A stretch of DNA of 64,000 bases, from the NCBI RefSeq assembly GCF_014650675.1, contig NZ_BMVK01000023.1, positions 1 to 64,000 of the forward strand. Direction: 5' to 3'. A program made the position numbers and the translations under genes. Below are positions 16,482 to 25,152 of the stretch, one piece after another. Numbering within the stretch: position 1 is the stretch's first letter; every line of letters starts with the position of its first letter. This DNA comes from Streptomyces anulatus (GTDB lineage Bacteria; Actinomycetota; Actinomycetes; Streptomycetales; Streptomycetaceae). The notes under the pieces are model-generated. The model was not told the DNA's origin, did no database searches, and saw only the letters and a list, made by a program, of their open reading frames with translations.

Positions 16482-17284
16482 ATGGACATAGTTCTGCGTC
16501 TGGTGCCGGACAGGCTGTGGGAGATCTTTCAGGATGTGGTGCCGGAGCCTCCGGTACGCGCCCAAGGCGGAGGCCGCCGGAGATGTGACGATCGTGCAGT
16601 GCTGGCCGCGATCATCTTCGTCGCCACGTCGGGCTGCACCTGGCGGCAAGTGCCACCAGTCTTCGGAGCTTCCTGGCAGACGGTCCACCGCCGCTTCACC
16701 GATTGGTCCACTGCGAGGGTCTGGGCAAAGTTGCACCGTGTGGTCCTTGACCAGCTCGGCAGGAACGGTGAGCTGGACTGGTCGCGCTGCGCGATCGACT
16801 CGGCCAGCGTCCGAGCGGTCAAAGGGGGCCTCTGACCGGACCGAATCCGACCGATCGCGGCAAGCTCGGATCGAAGATGCACGTCGTCTGTGACCGCAAC
16901 GGGCTGCCGATCTCGGTGGGTATCTCCGGCGCCAACGTCCATGACAGCCAGGCGTTGGTCCCGCTGATGCGCGGTATCCCGCCGATCCGCTCCCGCTTCG
17001 GGCCGCGGCGTCGCCGCCCGGCCAAGCTCCATGCTGACAAGGGGTACGACTTCGACCACCTACGCGGATGGCTTCGGCGTCGGCAGATCGTGCCGCGCAT
17101 TGCCCGCCGCGGCATCGAACCCTCCGACCGTCTCGGCCGGCACCGCTGGGTGGTCGAGAGGACGATGTCCTGGCTGAACGGCTGCCGCCGCCTGCACCGA
17201 CGCTACGAGCGCAAGGCCGAGCATTTCCTAGCCTTCGTTGGCATAGCCAGCACCCTCATCTGCTTCCGCCGACTCATCCGATGA
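16482..17284 (+). CDS. IS5-family transposase in two frames, possible programmed -1 frameshift
   Basis: ORF1 from ATG 16482: LRLVPDRLWEIFQDVVPEPP, GCTWRQVPPVFGASWQTVHR and CAIDSASVRAVKGGL, stop 16833-16835. ORF2, in the -1 frame, continues LTGPNPTDRGKLGSKMHVVC, HADKGYDFDHLRGWL and RWVVERTMSWLNGCRRLHRR to 17284. Together they carry the D, D and E residues of the DDE nuclease. The frames meet at AAAGGGGG (16821-16828). Some IS5-family elements make transposase by -1 frameshifting at such runs, so this may be functional; a simple inactivating indel is equally possible. Confidence 0.8.
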
Positions 17285-17326
17285 GATTGGCCGCCTTCCG
17301 CGGCTCGGCGCTGGAAGCTCAGCGGC

Positions 17327-17899
17327 CTACTGGTGACGCCAGACTTCCGCAGGAGTGATGTCCCAAGAGGTACCGGCGATCTCTCCTGTGTTGAAGAACG
17401 ATGCCCAGCTCACGACCGCATCGCCCGCACGCTGCCCGCCTCGATCGAACTCGAAGCCGGGCCAGCAAAGGTCACCAGAGAGGCAATACATGATGCCGAG
17501 GCCACGTTCGACAGCGCACGCTTCCATCTCCGAGTCCAGCTCCGACGGCACGCGGCCGATCAGGCGGATCCCCTCGCAGGTGACTTGGGGACCGCGGATC
17601 CCATCAACAAGCACGCAAGTCAATCCCACGCCCTCGACGAAGTAGGACTTCACTGCAGGTCGATGCTTGTCCGACCCCATCCTGCCGAACTCCACGCGCC
17701 ACTGAGCCCTCTGCGGACTCCACCGGTCAATCTCGCGCTCTTCGGCAGCGAAGCCATGTCCCGCCATGACCGCCACCGCTTCACGTCGATCGACTCCGAA
17801 GGCCAGGGGGCCAACCAACTGACGCGGAACATAACCCCACTGCTCTCGCTTCGAGTCCTCGAGCACCGCCCAACCGTTCATGTCCATGTCCATGCCCAT
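17327..17899 (-). CDS. Hypothetical cargo protein of the 16444-18011 element
   Basis: 190 residues from ATG 17899; in-frame ATGs at 17893, 17887 and 17881 are alternative starts in the MGMDMDMNGW leader. The pattern WGYVPRQLVGPLAFGVDRRE is the VGPLxFGxxxxE opening seen in many small bacterial proteins of unknown or immunity-type role. Two beta-rich segments follow (WRVEFGRMG, VGLTCVLVDG) and the end is TSWDITPAEVWRHQ. Soluble, no signal peptide. Convergent with the transposase and inside the terminal repeats. Function not assigned. Confidence 0.65.
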   Translation of the reverse strand: MGMDMDMNGWAVLEDSKREQWGYVPRQLVGPLAFGVDRREAVAVMAGHGFAAEEREIDRWSPQRAQWRVEFGRMGSDKHRPAVKSYFVEGVGLTCVLVDGIRGPQVTCEGIRLIGRVPSELDSEMEACAVERGLGIMYCLSGDLCWPGFEFDRGGQRAGDAVVSWASFFNTGEIAGTSWDITPAEVWRHQ

Positions 17900-18360
17900 T
17901 GGCTCATGATCGTCTACCCGGCGCCGCCGACACAATCCGGCCGAGAATCAAGGAAGCACACGGGTTCGTCCTCCCCACTCCCGTCTCGTCTCAGCCAATC
18001 AAGACGACGTCTTAGACCCCCCTACTCACACGACATCCTCACGTCCGCCCACGAGCCCTACCTCACCGCCGCCGGCGGACCCCTCCTGCGCCCCGAACCA
18101 CTCGACCTCGCCCTGGAATGGGCGACCCGGCGCCGCCACGGCGTTACCAGCATGCTCGTGCCCACCCAGGACCCGAACGCCTGGGACGTCTTCGACTACC
18201 TCACCGACCACACCCACACCTCCGTCCCCGACATCACCTGGCACACGGCCCTCCAGCACACAACAGACCCTGACGAACTGACGACCCTTGGGTACCACGC
18301 CCACGAAGCGGCCCCGGTCATCGCCGAGGTCTTCTACCGCCAGGCCGTCGACGCCGGGAA

Positions 18361-19384
18361 CGTCATCGCTGGGTTCAACCTTGGTCTGCTGTTGGCTGAG
18401 GCGGGCCGTGCGGACGAAGCCGAGGGCTTCTACCGCCGGGCCGCCGAAGCCGGCCACTGCGGCGCCATGGTCAACCTCGGCAACCTGCTGGCTGACGTGG
18501 GCCTTGCGGACGAGGCCGAGAGCTTCTACCGCCAGGCAGCCGACGCCGGAGATGCCATCGCTATGTACGGTCTCGGCGTGCTGTTGGCTGAGGCGGGCCG
18601 TACGGACGAGGCCGAGGGCTTCTACCGCCAGGCCGTCGATGCCGGGTATAGCGGCGCCGTGGTCAACCTCGGCCTGCTGCTGGAGAGAGCGGGTCGTGCG
18701 GACGAGGCCGAGAGCCTCTACTGCCAGGCCGTCGACGCCGGAGATGCCACTGCTATGTACGGTCTCGGCGTGCTGTTGGCTGAGGCGGGCCGTACGGACG
18801 AGGCCGAGGGCTTCTACCAGCAGGCGGTCGACGCCGGACACAGAAGCAGCATGGTCAACCTCGGCAACCTGCTGGTTGGGATGGGGCGTGAGGACGAGGC
18901 CGAGACCCTCTATCGACAGGCGGTCGACGCCGGACACAGCAGGGCCATGTTCAATCTCGGCCTGCTGCTGGAGAGGACGAGCCGCACGGACGAGGCCGAG
19001 AGCCTCTACCGACAGGCGGTCGACGCCGGACACAGAAGCAGCATGGTCAACCTCGGCGTGCTGCTGAGCGAGGCGGGTCGCACGGACGAGGCCGAGGGCT
19101 TCTACCGACAGGCCGCCGAAGCCGGACACAGCAGCGGCATGTTCAACCTCGGCAACCGGCTGGCTGAGGCGGGTCGCACGGACGAGGCCGAGAGCTTCTA
19201 CCGACAGGCCGCCGAAGCCGGACACAGCAGCAGCATGTTCAACCTCGGCGTGCTGCTGGAGAGAGCGGGCCGTACAGACGAAGCCGAAAGCCTCTACCGC
19301 CGTGCAGCCGATGCGGGAAACTCCGACGCCATGGTCAATCTCGGAAACCTGGTGGCTGAGGCGGACCGTACAGACGAGGCCTAG
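18361..19384 (+). repeat. About ten tandem 96-bp repeats encoding 32-residue helical units
   Basis: Each unit encodes roughly NLGxLLxEAGRTDEAExFY followed by RQAxDAGHSxxM. DNA copies are very similar (GACGAGGCCGAG recurs in nearly every unit), so unit number could change by slippage or recombination. They form the C-terminal solenoid of the split NTPase. Confidence 0.9.
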
Positions 19385-19647
19385 ATCCTTCTTCCGTCAG
19401 CCCGTCGATGCCGTCCGCAGAGGCACGGGGGACTGACTGTACATACGTGGCTCGGATCGACTACCCACGGCAGGGCAGGATTTGGGTACTGAACCTTGAC
19501 GGGCCATGCCCACCTGTCTGGCCAGGCCCGGTGCTCATGAGGCCGGGTGCGGGCAGAGGAAGCGTTCCTGTGGTGAACCTTCTCCCCCGCGCGGGTGACA
19601 GCCGGAGCCCTGGGCTTCGCGGCGGGCCGGAGTGCCGGTAGAACGCG

Positions 19648-19947
19648 ATGGTGATCAAGAACCTGGTGCGTGGCTTCAGCGTACTTTCCCTCACCCTTGT
19701 GCCCTTCTCTCCGCGCCCGCCGTTCAGGCCGCTCCGGCTGCTGAGGTGACAACCTTGGCCGACGCGGTCGGCTTGGTACAGGTCACCGAAGAGGACCGCA
19801 CCGGCTACACCCGCCACGGGCGACCCCGAACTACCGTGGGCCAACCGCGATGACTGCCAGTACGACGGCGAGACCTGGCCATGCGAAGACCTGCTCGACC
19901 TCGTGTCACCTTACGGCGATCACCCTGACTACCCCCGACGCCCCTGA
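19648..19947 (+). pseudogene. Secreted HNH-type protein remnant fused to another remnant
   Basis: ATG 19648 gives MVIKNLVRGFSVLSLTLV, a signal-peptide start; after a frameshift near 19700 the other frame gives LLSAPAVQAAPAAEVTTLAD and VGLVQVTEEDRTGYTR, the cleavage site and beginning of actinobacterial secreted HNH (DUF1524-like) nucleases. It is cut off there. The final part, DPELPWANRDDCQYDGETWP ... HPDYPRRP to 19947, is in a third frame and looks like the tail of a different phage-type small protein. None can be functional. Confidence 0.5.
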
Positions 19948-19994
19948 GACCGAGATCGTTTACGGGACAGCCCTTAGCTAACGCTGCCGCGATC

Positions 19995-20509
19995 ATGGTG
20001 CCCATCGACCGCCGGGCGGCGATCATCATGACGACTCCCCGAGATGGAGACGGCCTATTTCCAGCCAACACCAAGGTAGCGAGGGAGCTGAACCATCGCT
20101 TCGCGTGGAACTCGCGCTCAGAGCTGTTCCATCACCCGGATGACGATCCTGTTGCCGGAATCAAGTTGCCACCCGTCCGCGATTGTGAGGCCGAGTTCAG
20201 CCAGACCGCCGAGCGCTTCCTCATGCCTGAGGGCCCGTCGGAGGCGTTCAAGTCCGTCACGTTCGATGGGCCTCCCGCTCACGCCAGAGCACCTCGACGC
20301 GGTCCGGGTTCCAGACGTTGAAGGGCCGGGGCGTGGCGTGGAAGGATCTCCTTGATCAGGCCGTGGTACGTCAACTGCTTCCAGGCGACGGAGTAGTTTA
20401 CCCGCTCGCCGAGAAGCGAGCGAAGCACAGCGCGGATTTCGACACAGCCGACCTGTGTTGGTCCACCGTGAACGTCGTCCTCAATGACCTGGCGGCCAGT
20501 CGCGTCTGA
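19995..20509 (+). pseudogene. Unidentified gene broken by two frameshifts
   Basis: Three consecutive protein-like pieces: AIIMTTPRDGDGLFPANTKV to FKSVTFDG (frame of 19995), then LPLTPEHLDAVRV, then LKGRGVAWKDLLDQAVVRQL to NVVLNDLAASRV (stop at 20509). Two indels near 20268 and 20315 would join them into about 170 residues. Family not recognised. Followed by a hairpin that fits its terminator. Confidence 0.5.
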
Positions 20510-20523
20510 CTACCTCCCCAAAA

Positions 20524-20577
20524 GCCTGGCTGCGCCTCGGCGCTGCCGCGCAGCCCGCCACCAGGGCGCAGCCAGGC
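20524..20577 (+). terminator. 13-bp hairpin after the 19995-20509 remnant
   Basis: GCCTGGCTGCGCC (20524-20536) pairs perfectly with 20565-20577 around a 28-base loop that itself contains a small hairpin. Fifteen bases after the stop. Confidence 0.6.
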
Positions 20578-21219
20578 AGTGTTCAGGTTCAGTTCGTAGT
20601 GGTCACCTTCGTGTCCGGAGGGAGCCAGGCCACTTCTGGGAGCGGGTCCGCCGATCGATCCGTGGGGACGTGACCAGGTAGCGTGACGGTTGCCTTAACG
20701 GAGATTGGTGGACACAAACACGAGCAATACCAACCGTCAGGTTCGGTTGAGCTTCTTCGGCGGGTGAGCCGATCTGGTTGCACGATAGGCGGTAAGTCCG
20801 GCCGCACCAACCGGATGCTCGGGCCGTGCCCGAACCTGTCACGCAGGCCTGCTTGAGCTCTCTCCGTGCAATCTGGTTGGTCACTAAACTTCGCCACCGG
20901 CTCTCGGTAAGGTGCCCGTAAAGACATGCGGAGCGGTTCTTGAGCACGTAACCACGAGCGGCTCTGGCGTTTGACCCTCGCGTGTCTCATCGCCCACACG
21001 GCTGATGTCGGCGCCCGCGGGCACCGAGCCATCCTGTCCCGCGCATCGCACGACCGCCCAGGAGCCTGCTGGCATGGAACGCTGGACTCCGTCTGGAGCG
21101 TGAGTTCGTCGAGTACGGCGTGGGCCTGCCATCAGGCATCTGTCAGAATCCGGCGTGAGCGCGTATGACTTACGTATGGGGGTGCCGCGCCCTTCCCGGT
21201 GTTCCCTAACGTGACCGGG
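20578..21219. other. 640-bp intergenic stretch without a supported gene
   Basis: Lower GC than the flanks and no frame with protein-like composition on either strand. It separates the debris region from the conserved-looking genes to the right and probably carries the promoter for 21220, but no motif is asserted. Confidence 0.4.
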
Positions 21220-21750
21220 ATGCACGATCCAACTCCCGCGCCCGCAGGGGCCGACGGGCACGAGGACGTTCTGTGGCGTCCGGAAGCGCGCCCGGCCGTC
21301 GTCATCGGAACGGCTTTCCTCGTGGCCGCTCTGCTCATCGACGCGGTCGGCCCCGGTGTGACCATGGCCCCTACGGCGTGCTGGGGCTGTCTGGCGGCGG
21401 TGCTGCTCCTGGTTCTCTTCCCGCCGAGGATCAGTCTGGCCCCCGGACGACTGCTCGTCCGGGGGCTGTTCACCACGAGAGTCGTCCACACGGACCGGCT
21501 GTCCGCTCTCCAATGGCCTGCCGACGTGTCCGAGCGCGTGGTCCTGACCGATGTCCGCGGCACCCGGGCCCAACTGGACTTCTGCCTGCTGCGCGCCAAC
21601 CCGTCTCTCTGGCTCCAACTGGAGGCCGATGCCCGCGAGTCACGCCGGTGTGGCAGCCTCGTACGGGGTACGGCCTGTCTCGACCGGCTCGCCCGCCGGA
21701 TGGACGAGGAAGCGGCGCGGTCGGTCTTCCGGTCGTCCGGGATCGATTAG
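21220..21750 (+). CDS. Membrane protein with two helices and a PH-like domain
   Basis: 176 residues from ATG 21220; GTG 21211 and GTG 21199 are alternatives. Two hydrophobic helices (VVIGTAFLVAALLIDAVG, and WGCLAAVLLLVLF) are followed by a soluble domain beginning PPRISLAPGRLLVRGLFTTR and RVVLTDVRGTRAQLDF, the layout of small actinobacterial bacterial-PH-domain membrane proteins. Function unknown. Only 9 bases separate it from the hydrolase gene, so they are likely cotranscribed. Confidence 0.65.
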   Translation: MHDPTPAPAGADGHEDVLWRPEARPAVVIGTAFLVAALLIDAVGPGVTMAPTACWGCLAAVLLLVLFPPRISLAPGRLLVRGLFTTRVVHTDRLSALQWPADVSERVVLTDVRGTRAQLDFCLLRANPSLWLQLEADARESRRCGSLVRGTACLDRLARRMDEEAARSVFRSSGID

Positions 21751-21759
21751 GGGCTCACG

Positions 21760-22665
21760 GTGGCTGTACGAGGCGACGGTACGACTGCGGATCTTCCGAC
21801 GAACGTCATCAGGACCTCATCCGGTTCCCTGGAATACCGGTGGGAGCCACGTGATGGTCCGGTGATCGTCGTGCTGCACGGGGGCCATATGCGGGCCGGG
21901 CTGTCACTGGGGGAGAAGGTCTACCGTGCGGCGGGATACTCGCTGCTGGTTCCCTCGCGGCCCGGCTACGGCGCCACGGACCTGTCGGTCGGGGCGGCTC
22001 CTGAGGACTTCGCCGACGCCGTGGCCGCCCTCTGCGGGCTTCTGGGGATCGATCAGGTCGAGGCGTGCGCCGGGGTGTCGGCGGGGGGTCCGACCGCCGT
22101 GGCCCTGGCTGCCCGGCATCCCGACCTGGTCCGCCGGCTGGTCCTGGAATCCGCTGTCGGACCGCTCTCCTGGCCGGGAGCGGGAACGAGAAGGCTCGGA
22201 CGTGTCGTGTTCTCGCCCCGGTCCGAAGGCGCGGTCTGGCGGCTGACCCGGTGGTTGCTCGAGCGACGCCCGGAGGCAGCGTTGCGCATGTTGCTCGCGG
22301 AGCTGACCACGGGGCGCCCCCAGGATGTCCTCGACCAGCTGTCCGGGGAGCACCGGGCCGAAGTGACCGCGCTGCTGTCGTCGATGCGTTCCGGCCGAGG
22401 ATTCGTGAACGACCTGGCTCAGCTCGGTGGGGGACGGAAGTCCTGGGAGGGGCGCGTCGCGCAGCCGGCGCTCGTCATCGCATCGAGGCGCGATGGTTCC
22501 GTTGCTTACGGCCATGCGGTCGAACTCGCGCGGATCCTACCCCGGGCCGAGCTGGTGGACAGCGAGGCGGCCGGTCATTTCGTGTGGTTCGGCCCCGATC
22601 GGAACCGCATCGAACAGCTGATCACCGCGTTCCTGGCGCAAGGCGCCACGGCAGGCGGAGGGTGA
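21760..22665 (+). CDS. Alpha/beta-fold hydrolase
   Basis: 301 residues from GTG 21760 with AGGGG 5-6 bases upstream. Canonical fold features: oxyanion segment VLHGGHMRAG, nucleophile elbow GVSAGG (Ser107), acid in ASRRDGS (Asp245) and catalytic His in EAAGHFVWF (His273), with a lid-like helical insertion between them. No signal peptide; cytoplasmic. Substrate cannot be inferred. It follows the membrane protein and converges on the MarR-type gene, 27 bases apart. Not clearly part of the polyketide cluster. Confidence 0.85.
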   Translation: MAVRGDGTTADLPTNVIRTSSGSLEYRWEPRDGPVIVVLHGGHMRAGLSLGEKVYRAAGYSLLVPSRPGYGATDLSVGAAPEDFADAVAALCGLLGIDQVEACAGVSAGGPTAVALAARHPDLVRRLVLESAVGPLSWPGAGTRRLGRVVFSPRSEGAVWRLTRWLLERRPEAALRMLLAELTTGRPQDVLDQLSGEHRAEVTALLSSMRSGRGFVNDLAQLGGGRKSWEGRVAQPALVIASRRDGSVAYGHAVELARILPRAELVDSEAAGHFVWFGPDRNRIEQLITAFLAQGATAGGG

Positions 22666-22692
22666 GACGGGCGGGTGGGGTGACTGCGGAGG

Positions 22693-23175
22693 TCAGGCCT
22701 GGCCGCCGTCGTACTGTTCCCGCCAACGGTCGATCAGCGCCGCCATCTCCCGCTGCATGAAACCGTAGAAGTCCTGCATCTCGTCCAGGCGCAGACCCAC
22801 GACGCTTTCCCTGCCCGCGATCTTGATGCCGCCCGCAGCGGCGTCCCACATGCTGGCCAGCAGCGTGTTCTGGTTGCCCATCAGGGTCGACCAGGCGTGC
22901 TTGCGGAAGCGGTAGTGATCGCGACGGCTCCCGGGGGCGGGTACGCGCTCGATCATGCCGGTCGGAATCAGCTGGTTCACCGCCCCTGACACTGCACCCG
23001 AACTGATGCGCAGCGACTCGCAGAGTTCGCCGGCGGTCATGGTCTCGTGCCGGCTGAACAGCAGTGCCGTCATCACCCGTGCCGTGGTCTTCTGCATGCC
23101 GCCTTGGGAGAGGGTCAGCGCCAGCTTCTCTGCGTGTTCGCGCAGTTCCTGGTCCACGTCCTCCGTGTCATGCAT
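22693..23175 (-). CDS. MarR/GbsR-type winged-helix repressor
   Basis: 160 residues from ATG 23175, preceded by GGAGGAGG. The central part TTARVMTALLFSRHETMTAG, ELCESLRISSGAVSGAVNQL and GMIERVPAPGSRRDHYRF is a winged helix-turn-helix with wing; the flanking helices serve dimerisation. Divergent from an ABC exporter with a palindromic site between, so it most likely represses that exporter and itself, and is released by a ligand. Two paralogous-type proteins (29544, 30076) head the PKS operon. Confidence 0.82.
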   Translation of the reverse strand: MHDTEDVDQELREHAEKLALTLSQGGMQKTTARVMTALLFSRHETMTAGELCESLRISSGAVSGAVNQLIPTGMIERVPAPGSRRDHYRFRKHAWSTLMGNQNTLLASMWDAAAGGIKIAGRESVVGLRLDEMQDFYGFMQREMAALIDRWREQYDGGQA

Positions 23176-23219
23176 GCCGAGCCTCCTCCTGAGCCGGATC
23201 CCCAGGATACATACAAACC

Positions 23220-23238
23220 TTAACGCTCTGAGCGTTCA
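23220..23238. promoter_or_regulatory. Palindromic operator candidate between MarR-type gene and ABC exporter
   Basis: AACGCT-CTG-AGCGTT (23222-23236) is a perfect 6+3+6 inverted repeat, extendable by two bases each side with one mismatch (TTAACGCT / AGCGTTCA). It lies in the 94-bp divergent gap, 34 bases upstream of the ABC start and 46 from the repressor start, in the least GC-rich part of the region: a typical MarR-family site overlapping divergent promoters. Confidence 0.6.
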
Positions 23239-23269
23239 AAGATCTCTGAAACTAGGCTATGTTTCGGGT

Positions 23270-24199
23270 ATGGAAAACGTGATTGAGCTCCGCGACCTCA
23301 CCAAGACGTACGGCACGCGGCGCGGTCTCACCGGCCTCACCCTCGATGTGGTCCAGGGTGAGGTGTTCGGCTTCCTCGGTCCGAACGGCGCGGGGAAGTC
23401 CACCACGATCCGGCTGCTGCTGGACCTCATCCGGCCCACGGCCGGCCGGGCTACCGTCCTCGGGCTCGACCCGCGGGGCGACGGCGTCCAGTTGCGCCGT
23501 CGTGTCGGATATTTGGCCGGTGACTTCGTGTGCGACGGGCGCCAGAACGTCCGGGCCTACCTGCGGTTCCTGGCGGAGTTGCGGGGAGGTGTCCCGCAGA
23601 CCCGTATCGACGCTCTGGCCGACCGGCTCGGCCTGGACCAGTCGACGAAGATCAAGAAGCTGTCGAAGGGCAACCGGCAGAAGGTCGGACTCGTGCAGGC
23701 GTTCATGCACACCCCGGAACTGCTCATCCTCGACGAGCCGAGCTCCGGACTTGACCCACTGGTCCAGCAGGCGTTCCTCGACATGGTGACGGAGGCCGCC
23801 GCGGGCGGCCAGACGGTGTTCATGTCCAGTCACATCATGAGCGAGGTGGAGGCCGTCGCCGACCGGGTCGGCATCATCCGCGACGGGAGCCTGGTCGCCC
23901 TGGACACCGTGGCGAACCTCCGCACCGGAGCGATCTGTGATGTCGAGATCACCTTCGAGGCAAGCGTCCCGGTGAGCGCCTTCGAGGGGCTGCCCGGTGT
24001 GGGCCGACTCCACCTCGACGAGGCGGGCACGCGGCTCACCGGTCAGATCTCGGGGCCGCCGGACGCCTTCATCAAGGCTCTGGCCCACTTCTCCGTCACC
24101 GGCCTGCGCGCCACCGAGCCCGCTCTCGACGAGGTCTTCCACGCGTACTACGACGGGGCCGAAGCGGCGCCGCGCACCGACTCGACCACTCTCGCCTGA
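23270..24199 (+). CDS. ABC transporter ATP-binding protein (drug-exporter type)
   Basis: 309 residues from ATG 23270. Walker A GPNGAGKST at residues 37-45, signature region LSKGNRQKVGLVQAF, Walker B LLILDEPSSGLD, switch His in SSHIMSE. The LSKGNRQK signature and a C-terminal extension of about 90 residues are typical of DrrA-like ATPases of ABC-2 exporters. Pairs with the permease 50 bases downstream. Likely controlled by the divergent MarR-type gene. Position next to the PKS cluster makes product efflux plausible but unproven. Confidence 0.88.
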   Translation: MENVIELRDLTKTYGTRRGLTGLTLDVVQGEVFGFLGPNGAGKSTTIRLLLDLIRPTAGRATVLGLDPRGDGVQLRRRVGYLAGDFVCDGRQNVRAYLRFLAELRGGVPQTRIDALADRLGLDQSTKIKKLSKGNRQKVGLVQAFMHTPELLILDEPSSGLDPLVQQAFLDMVTEAAAGGQTVFMSSHIMSEVEAVADRVGIIRDGSLVALDTVANLRTGAICDVEITFEASVPVSAFEGLPGVGRLHLDEAGTRLTGQISGPPDAFIKALAHFSVTGLRATEPALDEVFHAYYDGAEAAPRTDSTTLA

Positions 24200-24249
24200 C
24201 TCGGCACTCTCGCAGCTCCACCACACCGGTACGGAAAGGATCCACCCCC

Positions 24250-25023
24250 ATGAGCGCCGCCGCAATCCTCACCAAGACGCTGTCGGACAGCCGTCGAGGT
24301 CTGATCGGCTGGTCTGTCGGCACAGCACTGGTGGGGATGGTGTACGCCAGCACCTACCCCTCCCAGCGCGAGAACGTGGACAGCATCCCCGAGGCCCTTC
24401 GTCAGAGCCTCAACGTCGACGGCACGGCTGCCGGCTATCTGCAGGCCTCCGTGTTCGGCATCATTGTCCCGCTCCTCGCGATGATCTACGGCGTGACCAT
24501 GGGGGCGAGGGCCATCGCCGGAGATGAGGAATCAGGGCAGCTCGATCTGCTGCTCGCGCACCCCATCACACGGACCCAGCTGGTCCTTCAGCGGTTCGGC
24601 GCTCTGGTGGCCGGAGCGCTGGGCATCTCCGCCCTAGTCTGGCTCGCGGTCCTAGCCGTGCGCGGCAGCGCCGAGCTGACCAGCGTCAGCCCCCTCCAGT
24701 TCCTGGCCCAGTGCTTCAACCTGGCTCTCCTGGCGATCACCTTCGGTGCTCTCGCCGTCGGGGTCGGAGCCGCTGTGGGCCGACGCGCGGTGGCCCTGGT
24801 CGTCGTGGCCATCGTGGGGGTGCTCTCGTACACCGCCAGCACCTTCGCCACGCAGATCGGCGCCGACTGGATCGCCCACCTGTCACCCTTCCACTACTAC
24901 ATCGGTGGAGAGCCGCTGCGGAACGGTTTCCAATGGGGTGATGCCGCTGTGCTCGTCATCGCCTCGGCGATCTTCGTCGCGGCCGGTCTCGCTCGTTTCA
25001 ACCGTCGAGACATCAACAGCTGA
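24250..25023 (+). CDS. ABC-2 type permease
   Basis: 257 residues from ATG 24250 (GGAAAGGA upstream). Six hydrophobic helices: GLIGWSVGTALVGMVYAS, VFGIIVPLLAMIYGVTMG, an FGALVAGALGISALVWLAVL pair, NLALLAITFGALAVGVGAAV, AVALVVVAIVGVLSYTAS and AVLVIASAIFVAAGLA. The loop MGARAIAGDEESGQLDLLLA is the conserved cytoplasmic coupling motif of ABC-2 permeases. Forms the membrane channel with the 23270 ATPase. Confidence 0.85.
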   Translation: MSAAAILTKTLSDSRRGLIGWSVGTALVGMVYASTYPSQRENVDSIPEALRQSLNVDGTAAGYLQASVFGIIVPLLAMIYGVTMGARAIAGDEESGQLDLLLAHPITRTQLVLQRFGALVAGALGISALVWLAVLAVRGSAELTSVSPLQFLAQCFNLALLAITFGALAVGVGAAVGRRAVALVVVAIVGVLSYTASTFATQIGADWIAHLSPFHYYIGGEPLRNGFQWGDAAVLVIASAIFVAAGLARFNRRDINS

Positions 25024-25152
25024 GGCTCCGCCGCAAGGGCACTCCCACCATTGCTGGGGTCGACTCTGGGGGGCACCCTGATGCACTGATCGATGGGTGG
25101 GAGCCAGACTTTCCGGCAACGACCCGACTTATCGGAGTGGGAAGGTGATGGG

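Larger units (their letters stand above)
16444..18011. mobile_element. IS5-family element with cargo gene and TTA target duplication
   Basis: Inverted repeats GACGGTGTCTCGATTGG (16444-16460) and CCAATCAAGACGACGTC (17995-18011) match at 14 of 17 positions. TTA flanks both sides (16441-16443 and 18012-18014), the T-N-A target duplication of many IS5-family members. Excising 16444-18014 restores the host reading frame exactly. The 1,568-bp element holds a two-frame transposase (plus strand) and a convergent 190-codon gene (17327-17899), so the cargo entered with the element or was within it when it transposed. Confidence 0.85.
15549..19384 (+). pseudogene. P-loop NTPase with TPR/Sel1-like repeats, split by an insertion element
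   Basis: GTG 15549 (GGAGGG six bases upstream) starts a protein with a Gly/Thr leader (VVMAGTITGPVTFTT), Walker A GDSTAGKT and Walker B-like RCVVWLDDLE. At 16440 the frame reads LARTGL and then enters an IS5 element. After the element, from 18015, the same frame resumes RPPYSHDILTSAHEPYLTAA, ATRRRHGVTSMLVPTQD and about ten 32-residue helical repeats to the stop at 19384. Deleting 16444-18014 joins the halves in frame. The intact product would be about 750 residues: an NTPase module plus protein-binding solenoid, as in Streptomyces conflict-type or signalling NTPases. As it stands the gene is interrupted. Confidence 0.85.

Noticed and set aside
17333..18011. A long plus-strand frame starting before the right end of the second IS and running into the repeat protein
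   Set aside because: Its first 220 codons are antisense to the cargo gene and cross the IS end; the true host gene starts at 15549 and resumes only at 18015.
20589..21032. Minus-strand open frames of 114-147 codons
   Set aside because: Unusual composition, no ribosome-binding site, no protein-like motifs; treated as intergenic.
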